DNA from: Chloroflexota bacterium
GTDB taxonomy: Bacteria; Chloroflexota; Anaerolineae; Aggregatilineales; Phototrophicaceae
Direction: 5' to 3'
DNA length: 39,436 nt
Assembly: GCA_026709625.1 (NCBI GenBank)
Contig: JAPOSR010000025.1
Location: 1-39,436 of the forward strand
Part shown: piece by piece, positions 1-7,812 of the stretch
Layout of the letters: every line of letters begins with the position of its first letter
Numbering within the stretch: position 1 is the first letter of the stretch
Translations under genes and position numbers: made by a program
The notes under the pieces: model-generated
What the model was told of the DNA's origin: nothing
Databases searched by the model: none
What the model saw: the letters and a program-made list of their open reading frames with translations, nothing else

Positions 1-689
1 ATCACGGCAACATCAGCAACATAAACCGCGCCCGAGGCTGTCCGCGCCCGCAGGCCATCCGCCCAGTTGATTTGGCTGACCACGCAATTTAAGTGAATAT
101 CGAGCCCAGCCGCCAACTGCTTGGCATAGGCGTCATAGCCATCCAGGATGCGGTAGTCGCTGTAATCTTCGCTGTCGCCATGGAATAACTGGGCATGCGC
201 CTTGGCGTTGAGGAAACGCATATCATCGCCTTCTGCATTGGCGAACGAGCGCTGCACATAGCGCATCTGCTTCGGGCTGAAGCCAATGCGCCGCAGGTAG
301 CTGCCCAGGTCTTCATCATCACGCGGCGCAGGCACATCGCCCAGATCCCAAGAACGGGTCACATCCAGTTCGGGAGATTGCGACCGCGCCGCGCCCATGG
401 TCAGCCAGTCGCCCGCTTCGGTGCGGATCATGGAATCATCCAGCTTGTTCCAGCGCCAGGTGCGCAGGCTCAGCTTGCGAATCCAATTCCAGGTATTGAC
501 TTCCGCGCCACGCCCGTGGATCAATTCCGCGCCGAATTCGACCGGGAAATCGACAAAATCGCGGTTGGTCCAGACACGCCCGCCGATTCGGTCGCGCGCT
601 TCTAGCACAGTCGCGGCGATGCCCGCTTTCTGCAGATGCCAAGCCGCCGACAGTCCAGCTATGCCCGCGCCTATGACCAAGGCTTTCAT
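1..689 (-). CDS. Flavin-dependent amine oxidase, N-terminal part (runs off the window)
   Basis: Read on the minus strand from ATG at 689, the frame stays open to the window edge (229 codons). It begins MKALVIGAGIAGLSAAWHLQ, a GxGxxG dinucleotide-binding fold, followed by VLEARDRIGGRVW, the second FAD motif of the monoamine/polyamine oxidase family (PF01593). These enzymes oxidise amines to aldehyde, ammonia and peroxide. The start lies 3 bp after the stop of the upstream GNAT gene, so the two are almost certainly co-transcribed. The pot polyamine importer is transcribed divergently next door, so a polyamine substrate is attractive, but that is inference from context. The catalytic C-terminal half is outside the window, so other FAD oxidoreductases (desaturases, protoporphyrinogen-oxidase-like proteins) are not excluded. 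Confidence 0.85.
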   Translation of the reverse strand, partial: MKALVIGAGIAGLSAAWHLQKAGIAATVLEARDRIGGRVWTNRDFVDFPVEFGAELIHGRGAEVNTWNWIRKLSLRTWRWNKLDDSMIRTEAGDWLTMGAARSQSPELDVTRSWDLGDVPAPRDDEDLGSYLRRIGFSPKQMRYVQRSFANAEGDDMRFLNAKAHAQLFHGDSEDYSDYRILDGYDAYAKQLAAGLDIHLNCVVSQINWADGLRARTASGAVYVADVAV

Positions 690-692
690 CGT

Positions 693-1400
693 TCAAGAAT
701 CCTGCTCAAATCGCCGATTTTCCCACGATACCAAGACACCACTGCTTGCAACGCGATCTGCTGCGAAGTAGTCAGTAACTGTGTAGCGGAAGCCGTATTT
801 TTGGAAAAAGCCTCGCTTAAGAAACAAGGATACGAGTGGATCCGTTAGGTCGCCCCAAATGACTTTTCTTGCATATTCCTCGACATCCATCTTCTCAGAA
901 AACCGATGGTAACCCGTTAGGAGAGGAATAGCGTAAATTCCGCGCATATTTTTGACGACAGCCAGTGAACGGCACGCGCGAATAAGCGCGCTAGCCATGC
1001 CATGACGACGGTAACTGGGATGCACTGCCAAAAGGACAATGTAGAGCCAGTCGCCGTCGGGTACGTGTGCAGCCAAGCTATTGTCTCCGATAGCCTCTAT
1101 CCATGGTACAGCTTCATCAGTAGGCGGTTGTGAAGTACGCATCGTGACGCAAATGCCGAAATTCGCCGCCCGCCTGTCGCCTATGAATTGCCCTTCAGAA
1201 AAACGCTCTCGATGCGCGAGGTAGTCTGCTTCGCTGAATAATCCCCGCCCTCTTGAGTCTGTGCTGATACCGAGCTCGGTGTTCAAATACGAGACGTCAT
1301 GCCCAACGCGCCAAGGAGGCGATTCTAGGATAAGGCCGCCTTCCCACTTCTCAACGATATAATTGTCAACGTCCGAATGGTATTCTCCATTTGGCATGCT
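693..1400 (-). CDS. GNAT-family N-acetyltransferase (paralogue 1)
   Basis: The frame encodes 235 aa from ATG at 1400. The acetyl-CoA-binding GNAT core is visible as LLAVHPSYRRHGMASALIRA, the Q/RxxGxG/A-type pyrophosphate loop with R-R-H-G-M-A. It is preceded by GDWLY and followed by a conserved GYHRFSEKMDVEEYARKVI segment shared with the neighbour at 1435-2163. I prefer ATG 1400 because AGGAAAGGG lies about 9 nt upstream. A longer frame starts with TTG at 1463 and would overlap the previous gene by 29 bp. The gene sits between GNAT paralogue 2 (34-bp gap) and the amine oxidase (3-bp gap) in a minus-strand operon. The substrate cannot be read from sequence. The adjacent polyamine importer makes a small amine possible. 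Confidence 0.85.
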   Translation of the reverse strand, partial: SMPNGEYHSDVDNYIVEKWEGGLILESPPWRVGHDVSYLNTELGISTDSRGRGLFSEADYLAHRERFSEGQFIGDRRAANFGICVTMRTSQPPTDEAVPWIEAIGDNSLAAHVPDGDWLYIVLLAVHPSYRRHGMASALIRACRSLAVVKNMRGIYAIPLLTGYHRFSEKMDVEEYARKVIWGDLTDPLVSLFLKRGFFQKYGFRYTVTDYFAADRVASSGVLVSWENRRFEQDS

Positions 1401-1434
1401 TCTTTGCCCTTTCCTGAAGTGTGGAGCGATAGCA

Positions 1435-2163
1435 TTAAGATCGATCCGGATTTTCCCAGACAATTAGCACGCCCGCGTCGCCAGCCTGCGGTTCGTCGTC
1501 ATAATCTGTCACCACCGACACAGCGCGGAAGCCGCGATTCATCTGCATGGTCACAGTCGGGTCTTTTATCTCACGGGCGATGACTTTTTGTCCATATTCG
1601 CGCACATGCATGTGGTCGGCATAGTTGTGATAACCCATGAGCATGCCGACCGCATACCAGCCGCGCAGGTTGAGCGAACGCGCCAGGTCGAAGCGGACGC
1701 GGTACAAGCCTGTGCCTATGCCCTTGCGCCGATAATCGGGACGCACAGCCATTTCTGCGCCATAGAGCCAGTCGCCTTCGGGCTCGTGCGCAGCCAGCGT
1801 CGAATCGCCGATCGCTTCGCTCCAGGGCAGCGCCGGCGCGGTGGGCAGACGGGTTGTGCGCATCGTCGCCGCCACGCCGACTGCCTGCCCAGCGCCCGGC
1901 CCGCTGGTGCGGATGGCGACGAACTGCCCGCGAGCGAACCGATCAATGTGCGCCAGGATGTCGGCGGCGGCAAAGCATTCAGCGCATGCTGTGTCGCGGG
2001 GAATGTTATAGGCCTCGCGGATTGCGCTCGCCGCAGAGTCCGCGTGCCAATGCTGTGTATTCATCACCGCGATGCCCGGTAAGCTAAGCAAGACATCGCG
2101 CGGGTCGAGGGCGTCTCGCAGCGCTGTCTGGTCAGTTTTGCGCGCTGGCATGGCTGGCATCAT
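1435..2163 (-). CDS. GNAT-family N-acetyltransferase (paralogue 2)
   Basis: The frame encodes 242 aa from the ATG pair at 2163/2160. The GNAT motif A is AEMAVRPDYRRKGIGTGLYR (R-R-K-G-I-G-T-G), preceded by EGDWLYG and followed by YHNYADHMHVREYGQKVIA, which aligns with paralogue 1. The C-terminal VLIVWENP resembles the end of the third paralogue at 8224 (LIVWRNP). The open frame continues upstream to 2358, but that extra 65-residue stretch is only a translation of the inserted repeat at 2172-2353, so I reject it. The repeat begins 9 bp upstream of the ATG, and no clear ribosome-binding site is visible. This is the first gene of the GNAT-GNAT-amine oxidase operon. Confidence 0.85.
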   Translation of the reverse strand: MMPAMPARKTDQTALRDALDPRDVLLSLPGIAVMNTQHWHADSAASAIREAYNIPRDTACAECFAAADILAHIDRFARGQFVAIRTSGPGAGQAVGVAATMRTTRLPTAPALPWSEAIGDSTLAAHEPEGDWLYGAEMAVRPDYRRKGIGTGLYRVRFDLARSLNLRGWYAVGMLMGYHNYADHMHVREYGQKVIAREIKDPTVTMQMNRGFRAVSVVTDYDDEPQAGDAGVLIVWENPDRS

Positions 2164-2171
2164 TTCATTCT

Positions 2172-2353
2172 GGGAGTGGTGATTTTGGTGGATACGCTTT
2201 GCTTGCCCCCCACCCCAAACCCCTCCCCCAAAATGAGAGAGGGGCTGCCATACTGCGGAAGCGCAGGGAAAACTCCCCTTCCCTCGTTCTGGGGGCAAGG
2301 GGCCGGGGGATGGGGGGGGGCTTGGCTGCCATATCCACGCACTCACCACTCCC
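2172..2353. mobile_element. MITE-like palindromic element, copy A (complete, with TIRs and 8-bp TSD)
   Basis: This is a 182-bp element. Its ends are perfect 11-bp inverted repeats, GGGAGTGGTGA (2172-2182) and TCACCACTCCC (2343-2353). The inverted similarity continues inward to GTGGATA/TATCCAC. It is flanked directly by an 8-bp direct repeat TTCATTCT (2164-2171 and 2354-2361), as expected for a target-site duplication. The interior is C/G-rich with a hairpin CCCCTC (2220-2225)/GAGGGG (2239-2244) and a second G-rich half. There is no transposase frame, so mobility would have to be supplied in trans. It fills most of the 345-bp gap between GNAT paralogue 2 and potB. The short open frames across it are translations of the repeat, not genes. 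Confidence 0.8.
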
Positions 2354-2361
2354 TTCATTCT

Positions 2362-2385
2362 GGCTGTTTGGCTGGCTGTTTGGCA
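2362..2385 (+). repeat. Two tandem 12-bp units GGCTGTTTGGC[T/A] overlapping the pot promoter
   Basis: GGCTGTTTGGCT (2362-2373) is followed directly by GGCTGTTTGGCA (2374-2385), and the second unit contains the presumed -35 box. The same 12-mer occurs at 22655-22666, and its 11-bp core occurs inverted at 10100-10110, both intergenic. It could be an operator or simply a recurring promoter-upstream motif. Confidence 0.45.
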
Positions 2386-2409
2386 TTTGTCTCTACAATA
2401 AGTTACTAT
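2380..2409 (+). promoter_or_regulatory. Candidate sigma-70 promoter of the pot operon
   Basis: The -35 box TTGGCA (2380-2385) is separated by 18 bp from the -10 box TACTAT (2404-2409). It lies 27 bp beyond the end of repeat copy A and about 100 bp before the first pot gene. No experimental support exists. Confidence 0.4.
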
Positions 2410-2508
2410 GCTGGGTGTGGCTAGAGCAAGTCGCTGGCGGGAAAGGCGGTTATTTTTATCATTTCCAGGCGGTTTCGGCGCTCACAGAAAGATGGCTCGC
2501 TGCTGGCA

Positions 2509-3318
2509 TTGCCGACGGCGCTGTGGCTGCTGGTCTTTTTTGTGCTGCCGCTGGTGATTGTGCTGGTCGTCAGTTTGATGTCGCGGGGGCGTGGCGGCGT
2601 GGCGCAGTTGCCCTTGACCCTACAACATTATGAACGCACCTTTGGCGTCTTTTCAATCATTTTGTGGCGGTCGCTTGGCTTGGCTGGCTTGACGACAGTT
2701 ATCTGTCTGCTGGTGGGCTATCCGCTGGCATTTTTCATCAGCACCCGCCGGCGGCGCATCGTCCAGCAGGTCGCGCTCTTTCTGGTCATCTTGCCATTTT
2801 GGACGAATTTTCTCATCCGCACTTACGCCTGGCGCATACTGCTGGGCGACGAAGGCACGATAAACGGTGTCCTGCGCGCGCTGAGCATCATCAGCGAGCC
2901 CCTGCAGCTGTTGAACACGCAATTCGCCGTGCTGGTGGGCTTGGTATATGGATTTCTGCCTTTTATGGTGCTGCCCATATTCGCGTCGGTAGAGCGCTTC
3001 AACTTCCGGTATGTCGATGCCGCGCGCGACCTGGGAGCGAATGAAACGCGGACATTTCTGCGCGTCGTCTTGCCATTGACCATGCCCGGCGTGCTGGCGG
3101 GCTGCGCGCTGGTGTTTATCCCATCGGTGGGCGCTTTCGTCACGCCGGACCTGCTGGGCGGCACGAAGGGGCTCATGATCGGCAACTTGATCAACAACCA
3201 GTTCGGCGGCTCGGGCAATATGCCGCTGGGATCGGCTTTGTCCATTGTCATGATGGGCGTGGTGATGCTGTCGCTGCTGGTATATGTATTCGGCAATCGG
3301 CGGCAGACAGGGGCATGA
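2509..3318 (+). CDS. potB: Spermidine/putrescine-type ABC transporter permease (PotB-like)
   Basis: This is an inner-membrane permease of about 269 aa with six predicted hydrophobic segments. The binding-protein-dependent transport signature (EAA loop) is visible as YVDAARDLGANETRTFLRVVL, the site that contacts the ATPase. The segment VGAFVTPDLLGGTK is typical of PotB/PotH. The start is uncertain. No ATG or GTG exists in frame after the stop at 2422-2424, and the first usual codon is TTG at 2509, right at the first membrane helix. The upstream codons encode a plausible basic N-terminus (RRFRRSQKDG), so the true start may be a rarer codon near 2452-2461, or a base may be missing. It overlaps potC by 4 bp. 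Confidence 0.88.
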   Translation: MPTALWLLVFFVLPLVIVLVVSLMSRGRGGVAQLPLTLQHYERTFGVFSIILWRSLGLAGLTTVICLLVGYPLAFFISTRRRRIVQQVALFLVILPFWTNFLIRTYAWRILLGDEGTINGVLRALSIISEPLQLLNTQFAVLVGLVYGFLPFMVLPIFASVERFNFRYVDAARDLGANETRTFLRVVLPLTMPGVLAGCALVFIPSVGAFVTPDLLGGTKGLMIGNLINNQFGGSGNMPLGSALSIVMMGVVMLSLLVYVFGNRRQTGA

Positions 3319-4214
3319 TGTCGGCGCAGGCGCTGGTCAACGAAGGCGCGCTGCGGCGCAACCGGCGCGTCAAGCGGCTGGGCGGGCTGGGCTTGTGGCT
3401 GAACCCGCTTGTCGCCTATTTCTTCCTGTGGGCGCCCATCCTGGTGCTGGTGCTGTTCTCTTTCAATCAGAGCAAATCAGTCGCTTCGTTCACCGGCTTC
3501 ACGCTGCAATGGTACAGCAATATCCTCAACAATGTGGTCGGCGCAGAAAGCGCGTTTTCGACCGAGCTTATGCTTAACGCCTTTCGCAACAGCCTGTTCG
3601 TGGGCACGATCGCCACAGCAATCGCCACCGTGCTGGGCGCCATGATCGCGCTGGCTATGGCGCGCGGCAGCTTCCCGGGCAAGCGGCTGCTGGACGGCTT
3701 GCTCTTTTTGCCAGTGGTCATCCCAGAGATCACACAAGCTATCTCGCTGGCGATCTTTTTCAAGGTGGCGTTTGACTGGATGCACCTGCTCAGTGGCGAG
3801 CGCATGTTTCCCGGCTTCCATACCATCATCATGGCGCATGTAACCTTCAACATTTCTTATGTGGCGATTGTGGTGCGGGCGCGGCTGGCGGATATGGACC
3901 CGACCCTGGAAGAAGCGGCGAGCGACCTGGGCGCAAATCCCTGGCAGACTTTCTGGCGCGTCACTTTTCCGTTGATTTTGCCCGGCGTGGTCGCGGGCGC
4001 GCTGCTGGCATTTACTTTGTCTCTGGACGACTTTGTCATTACATTTTTCACTTCTGGCGTGGGCACGACCACCCTGCCCGTCTTTGTCTATGGCTTGCTG
4101 AAGCTGACTGTCACGCCCGAAGTCAACGCCATCTCGACAATCATGATGCTATTAAGTACGTTTCTGGTCGGCATTTCTTTGGCATTGCAGGGGCGCGGCG
4201 CGTCCCAAAGCTAG
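3315..4214 (+). CDS. potC: Spermidine/putrescine-type ABC transporter permease (PotC-like)
   Basis: This 299-aa permease starts at an ATGA overlap with the end of potB, which implies translational coupling. The EAA loop reads LEEAASDLGANPWQTFWRVT, and it is followed by SLDDFVITFFTSGVGTTTLP, a signature segment of PotC/PotI proteins. Hydrophobic segments occur near residues 30-50, 85-110, 120-150, 165-185, 225-245 and 270-290. It should form the membrane channel as a heterodimer with the potB product and take substrate from the binding protein encoded 32 bp downstream. The Pot/Fut-like (MalFGK-type) permease class is certain. The exact amine substrate is inferred from the binding protein. Confidence 0.92.
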   Translation: MMSAQALVNEGALRRNRRVKRLGGLGLWLNPLVAYFFLWAPILVLVLFSFNQSKSVASFTGFTLQWYSNILNNVVGAESAFSTELMLNAFRNSLFVGTIATAIATVLGAMIALAMARGSFPGKRLLDGLLFLPVVIPEITQAISLAIFFKVAFDWMHLLSGERMFPGFHTIIMAHVTFNISYVAIVVRARLADMDPTLEEAASDLGANPWQTFWRVTFPLILPGVVAGALLAFTLSLDDFVITFFTSGVGTTTLPVFVYGLLKLTVTPEVNAISTIMMLLSTFLVGISLALQGRGASQS

Positions 4215-4246
4215 TCCGTTTTGATACTCGTTAGAGGAGGACAGAC

Positions 4247-5326
4247 ATGAAACACTTTCTGATTTTGATCCTGGCGGCTCTGCTGCTTATGCCGGCCGCC
4301 GCGCAAGATGACATGGCGGACTGGAGCTGTCCAGAAGGCTATGCAGGGCAGACGCTGAGCATCTTCAACTGGTCGACCTATATCGCGGAAGACACAGTGC
4401 CCAATTTCGAAGCGGCTTGCGGCGTCACCGTCAATTATGACATTTACGAGAGCAACGAAGCCATGCTGGCGCGCATCCGCCAGGGCAACCCAGGCTATGA
4501 CCTGGTCGTGCCCAGCGGCGGCACCGTGCAGCGCATGGCGGAAGAAATGCTGCTCATCCCGATTGACCTGGAGATGATCCCCAATGTCGCCAATGTCATC
4601 GAAGACTTCCTCGCGCCCGCCTTCGACCCCGAGAATATGTACTCCCTGCCCTATCAATGGGGCACCTTGGGCGTAGGCTACCGCATCGATGCCTTCCCCG
4701 ATGGCATCAACAGCTGGGACGACATTTGGGCGCACGCAGGCAACATCGCCTGGATTGACGACCGCGACGCTATGTTTGGCATCGCGCTGGCGATTTTGGG
4801 CTATGACCCCAACACGACTGACAGCGGCGAAATCAACGAAGCGCGCGATTATCTCCTTGAGCATGGCGGCAATGTCGTGACAGTCGCCGCCGATGACGGG
4901 CAGGTGCTGCTCGAACGCGGCGAAGTCGATGCGGCGGTCGAATACAGCGGCGACATTTCGCAGATTCAGTGGGACTGCGAATGCGAGGATTATGCCTATG
5001 TCTTGCCCGGCGGCGTGGGCAATGTCTGGTTCGACAATATGGCCATCCCAGTCGATGCGCCCAACCCCGAGCTGGCGATGGTCTTTATGGACTACATCCT
5101 CGATGCCAAGGTCGGCGCGGACTTGACGAACTACATCTGGTACGCCTCGCCCAACCAAGCCTCGATCGATTCGGGCTATATTGACGAAGAGATCCTCAAT
5201 GACCCGACCGTCTTCCCGCCAGCCGACCAGATGGCGAGCCTCTTCGTCATCATCGACAAAGGCGCTGAAGCCGAGCAGCTGATCAACGATGCCTGGGACG
5301 AACTGCTCATCTTCCTCGGCGCGTAG
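4247..5326 (+). CDS. potD: Polyamine ABC transporter substrate-binding protein (PotD-like)
   Basis: This is a 359-aa extracellular binding protein. A Sec signal peptide is evident (MKHFLILILAALLLMPAAAQ) with an AAA-Q type cleavage site. There is no lipobox cysteine, so it is not an obvious lipoprotein. The mature part starts with LSIFNWSTYIAEDTVPNFE, the hallmark N-terminus of PotD/PotF family proteins (W and Y contact the polyamine). DLVVPSGGTVQRM and WIDDRDAMFGIALAILGYDPN are also family-typical. A strong ribosome-binding site GAGGAGGA lies just upstream. It is the third gene of the pot operon. Putrescine versus spermidine cannot be told apart by eye. Confidence 0.93.
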   Translation: MKHFLILILAALLLMPAAAQDDMADWSCPEGYAGQTLSIFNWSTYIAEDTVPNFEAACGVTVNYDIYESNEAMLARIRQGNPGYDLVVPSGGTVQRMAEEMLLIPIDLEMIPNVANVIEDFLAPAFDPENMYSLPYQWGTLGVGYRIDAFPDGINSWDDIWAHAGNIAWIDDRDAMFGIALAILGYDPNTTDSGEINEARDYLLEHGGNVVTVAADDGQVLLERGEVDAAVEYSGDISQIQWDCECEDYAYVLPGGVGNVWFDNMAIPVDAPNPELAMVFMDYILDAKVGADLTNYIWYASPNQASIDSGYIDEEILNDPTVFPPADQMASLFVIIDKGAEAEQLINDAWDELLIFLGA

Positions 5327-5330
5327 GCGG

Positions 5331-5390
5331 TCTGCCCCCCCCCCCCAACCCCTCCCCGAATCATCAGGGAGGGGAGCAGGCAATGGCGGA
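5331..5390. repeat. C-rich palindromic repeat, fragment B (left-half-like), with hairpin
   Basis: A run of C followed by AACCCCTCCCC matches the left half of copy A (2205-2260) and continues with similarity at GGAGGGGAGCAGGCAATGGCGG. It forms a perfect 8-bp stem CCCCTCCC (5349-5356)/GGGAGGGG (5367-5374) with a 10-nt loop and no following T-run. It lies between potD and potA inside the operon, so it may weaken read-through or stabilise the upstream mRNA. No terminal inverted repeat remains. Confidence 0.6.
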
Positions 5391-5481
5391 TTTGGGGTTT
5401 TGATGCAAGATTGCGAAAACGGACTTGGTCGGTGAGATCTTCGCTTCTCGCTGATGAGCGGGTGAAGGGAATAGGCGCGAC

Positions 5482-6597
5482 ATGTCCAGCCTTGATGTCG
5501 AGCTCATCGATGTCGTCAAAGACTTTGAATCGGGCGGGCGGCGCGTGCGGGCGGTTGACCATGTCAGCGTGCAGATCGCCGATGGCGAGTTTTTCGCGCT
5601 GCTTGGACCCAGCGGTTGTGGCAAGACGACTACCCTGCGTTTGATAGCTGGCTTTGAACAGCCTACAGCCGGCCGCGTCTTGATTCGCGGGCGCGCTATG
5701 CAAGGCATCCCGGCTTACCACCGTCCCGTCAACACAGTCTTTCAGGATTATGCGCTCTTCCCCCATCTGACTGTCGAGCAGAACATCATGTTTGGCTTGC
5801 AGATGGAAGGCGTCGAGAAAAAAGATGCCCAGAAGCGCGCGCTGGAATCGTTGGAGCAAGTTCGCTTGCCGGGCGTGGGCGGGCGCAAGCCGCATCAGCT
5901 TTCGGGCGGGCAGCAACAGCGGGTGGCGCTGGCGCGGGCGCTGGTCAAACAGCCGGCTGTGCTGCTGCTGGACGAGCCGCTGGGCGCGCTGGATTTGAAG
6001 CTGCGCAAGAATATGCAGGTCGAACTTAAGGCGCTGCAGCGGGATGTGGGCATCACATTCATTTATGTCACGCACGACCAGGAAGAAGCCATCACCATGG
6101 CCGACCGCATCGCTGTGATGAGCCAAGGCAAAATGCTGCAAGTCGGCAGCCCCAAAGAAATCTACGAGCGACCGGGCACGCACTTCGTAGCCGACTTCAT
6201 CGGCGAGACCAATTTTGTCGATGGCGCCTTGCTGGAGCGCGAACAAGCTGGCTTTGGCGTGGTCAAATTGATGAACGACGCCGTCATCCGCGCCCGGCTT
6301 TCCGATACCTTGTCAGCAGCCGCCGGCCCCGTGCTGGTGGCGATTCGTCCCGAGCGCATCAGCATCAGCCGCGCCAGCGCGGAGCCCGCAGGTCCCGGCA
6401 TGACATCGCTTCCCGCCAAGTTGGTCGACAGCCAGTACATCGGCACAGATACGCGCTTCACCCTGCAAATCGGCGAGGCTGGCGAGCTGGTGGCGCGCGT
6501 GCAGAATATAGACGATCCGCCCAAAGCCGCTTTTTCTATTGGGCAGGCGGTCACAGCAAGCTGGCGCGAGACCAGCGCGACGGTATTGGATCGCTGA
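5482..6597 (+). CDS. potA: Spermidine/putrescine ABC transporter ATP-binding protein (PotA-like)
   Basis: This 371-aa ATPase energises the PotBC permease from the cytoplasm. Walker A is GPSGCGKT (residues 42-49), the ABC signature is LSGGQQQRVALARAL, Walker B is LLLDEPLGALD and the switch histidine is in YVTHDQEEA. The C-terminal third (from about residue 240) is a TOBE-type regulatory domain with AIRPERISIS. It starts at ATG 5482 behind GAAGGGA. It is separated from potD by 155 bp containing repeat fragment B, so its expression may be partly uncoupled. The order B-C-D-A differs from E. coli potABCD. Confidence 0.94.
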   Translation: MSSLDVELIDVVKDFESGGRRVRAVDHVSVQIADGEFFALLGPSGCGKTTTLRLIAGFEQPTAGRVLIRGRAMQGIPAYHRPVNTVFQDYALFPHLTVEQNIMFGLQMEGVEKKDAQKRALESLEQVRLPGVGGRKPHQLSGGQQQRVALARALVKQPAVLLLDEPLGALDLKLRKNMQVELKALQRDVGITFIYVTHDQEEAITMADRIAVMSQGKMLQVGSPKEIYERPGTHFVADFIGETNFVDGALLEREQAGFGVVKLMNDAVIRARLSDTLSAAAGPVLVAIRPERISISRASAEPAGPGMTSLPAKLVDSQYIGTDTRFTLQIGEAGELVARVQNIDDPPKAAFSIGQAVTASWRETSATVLDR

Positions 6598-6605
6598 GGC
6601 TGCGA

Positions 6606-7812
6606 ATGGCAGAGGCCTTGCTCGCTCCCGACCAGATTCCCACCATCGCCGGCGGTGCCCGCCAGCCGCTCAATGCCAAAACGGGCTTTGTTGTCACAGA
6701 CGAATTCAAACGGTTCAACCAGAAATACGACATGTTCAACCGCGCTGTCTGGGACGATGAAGTGCGGTCGCCGCGGGCGCAGAAATTCTTCGACTCCTAT
6801 TTCACCGACCTCGCGCAATTCCGCAAGGTCGAGGGCTTTCAACATCGCGATTATGCCCTGCGCAACGCCGCTTGGTACATCGCCGATTTCACCGCCGACC
6901 TGCTGGAACTTTCCGACGACCGCAAAGAAGGCTTCCTGGACAGCTATACCATGTTCCGCGAAGGCGCGACGCGGCAGCAGGTCGCCCCGCCCGAGCAGCA
7001 CAGCGCCGAACTGAAGCGCGCCGCGGCTTTCCTGGGCTGCGACGCAGTGGGCATCTGTGAATTTGACGAACGCTGGGTCTATACGCACAGGTACAGCCGC
7101 CAGTCGCTGCGCGACAAAGAAATGGACCTGCCTGATGGCTTGACGCATGTGGTCGTCATCGTCAACGAGATGGATCATGAAACCATCGGCATTGAGCGGG
7201 GCGGCGACCGGCCAAGGCTACAGCCGCGATATCATCGGCGCGCTGTCGGTCGCGCAGTATATCCGCAATCTTGGCTACCGCGCTGTCGCCAGCCTGAACG
7301 ACACGGCGCTGTCGATCCCGCTAGCGATCCAAGCTGGCTTGGGTCAATATGGGCGCCACGGCTTGCTCATCACCCCGCAATTTGGTCCGCGCGTGCGCAT
7401 CGCCAAAATCTTCACCGATCTGCCGCTGGTGGCCGGCGAGCCCATCGACTTCGGCGTGACAGAAACCTGCAATATCTGCCGCCGCTGCAGCGATGGCTGT
7501 CCTGTCAAGGCGATTCCAGCCGGAGCGCCGACTTTTGAAAAGCCCAAGAGCGTCTCGCACCTCAAGGGCGTCAAAAAATGGACGATTGATGCCCGGCGCT
7601 GCTTCCAGTTTTGGGCGAATCAAGGCACCGATTGTTCGATTTGCATCCGCGTCTGCCCCTACAACAAAGACTTCAGCAAGCCGTTCAACCGACTCCTGGG
7701 CTGGATGCTGGGCAATCGCTGGCGGCGGCTGGCGCTGTGGCTGGATGAAAAAATGAAATATGGCGGACGCAAAACGGCTGGCTGGTGGTGGCGGCGGACT
7801 GCTGATGCCTAA
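6606..7812 (+). pseudogene. Reductive-dehalogenase-like 4Fe-4S corrinoid protein, interrupted by a one-base frameshift
   Basis: The reading frame from ATG 6606 runs to about 7199. The homologous continuation is then in the +1 frame (7201-7812), as if the G-run 7198-7201 has one extra G. Joined, they give about 401 aa. The C-terminal half is clearly RdhA-like: YRAVASLNDTALSIPLAIQA, QYGRHGLLITPQFGPRVRI, then cluster 1 CNICRRCSDGCPVKAI and cluster 2 CFQFWANQGTDCSICIRVCP, the diagnostic RdhA pair (PF13486-type plus ferredoxin). There is no twin-arginine signal, so the protein would be cytoplasmic, unlike respiratory RdhA. QueG (epoxyqueuosine reductase) is the nearest alternative, but the W between the second-cluster cysteines and the NDTALSIP segment favour RdhA. 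The shift may be a sequencing error in a homopolymer, in which case the gene is intact. It starts 8 bp after potA. Confidence 0.75.

Noticed and set aside
2164..2358. N-terminal extension of the GNAT frame and small ORFs across the repeat
   Set aside because: The added residues (PSPPPSPGPLPPERGKG type) are translations of copy A, which also occurs non-coding elsewhere. The real start is near 2163.
5349..5374. Rho-independent terminator between potD and potA
   Set aside because: The 8-bp stem is perfect but has no downstream T-run, and it belongs to a dispersed repeat family. Read-through is expected.
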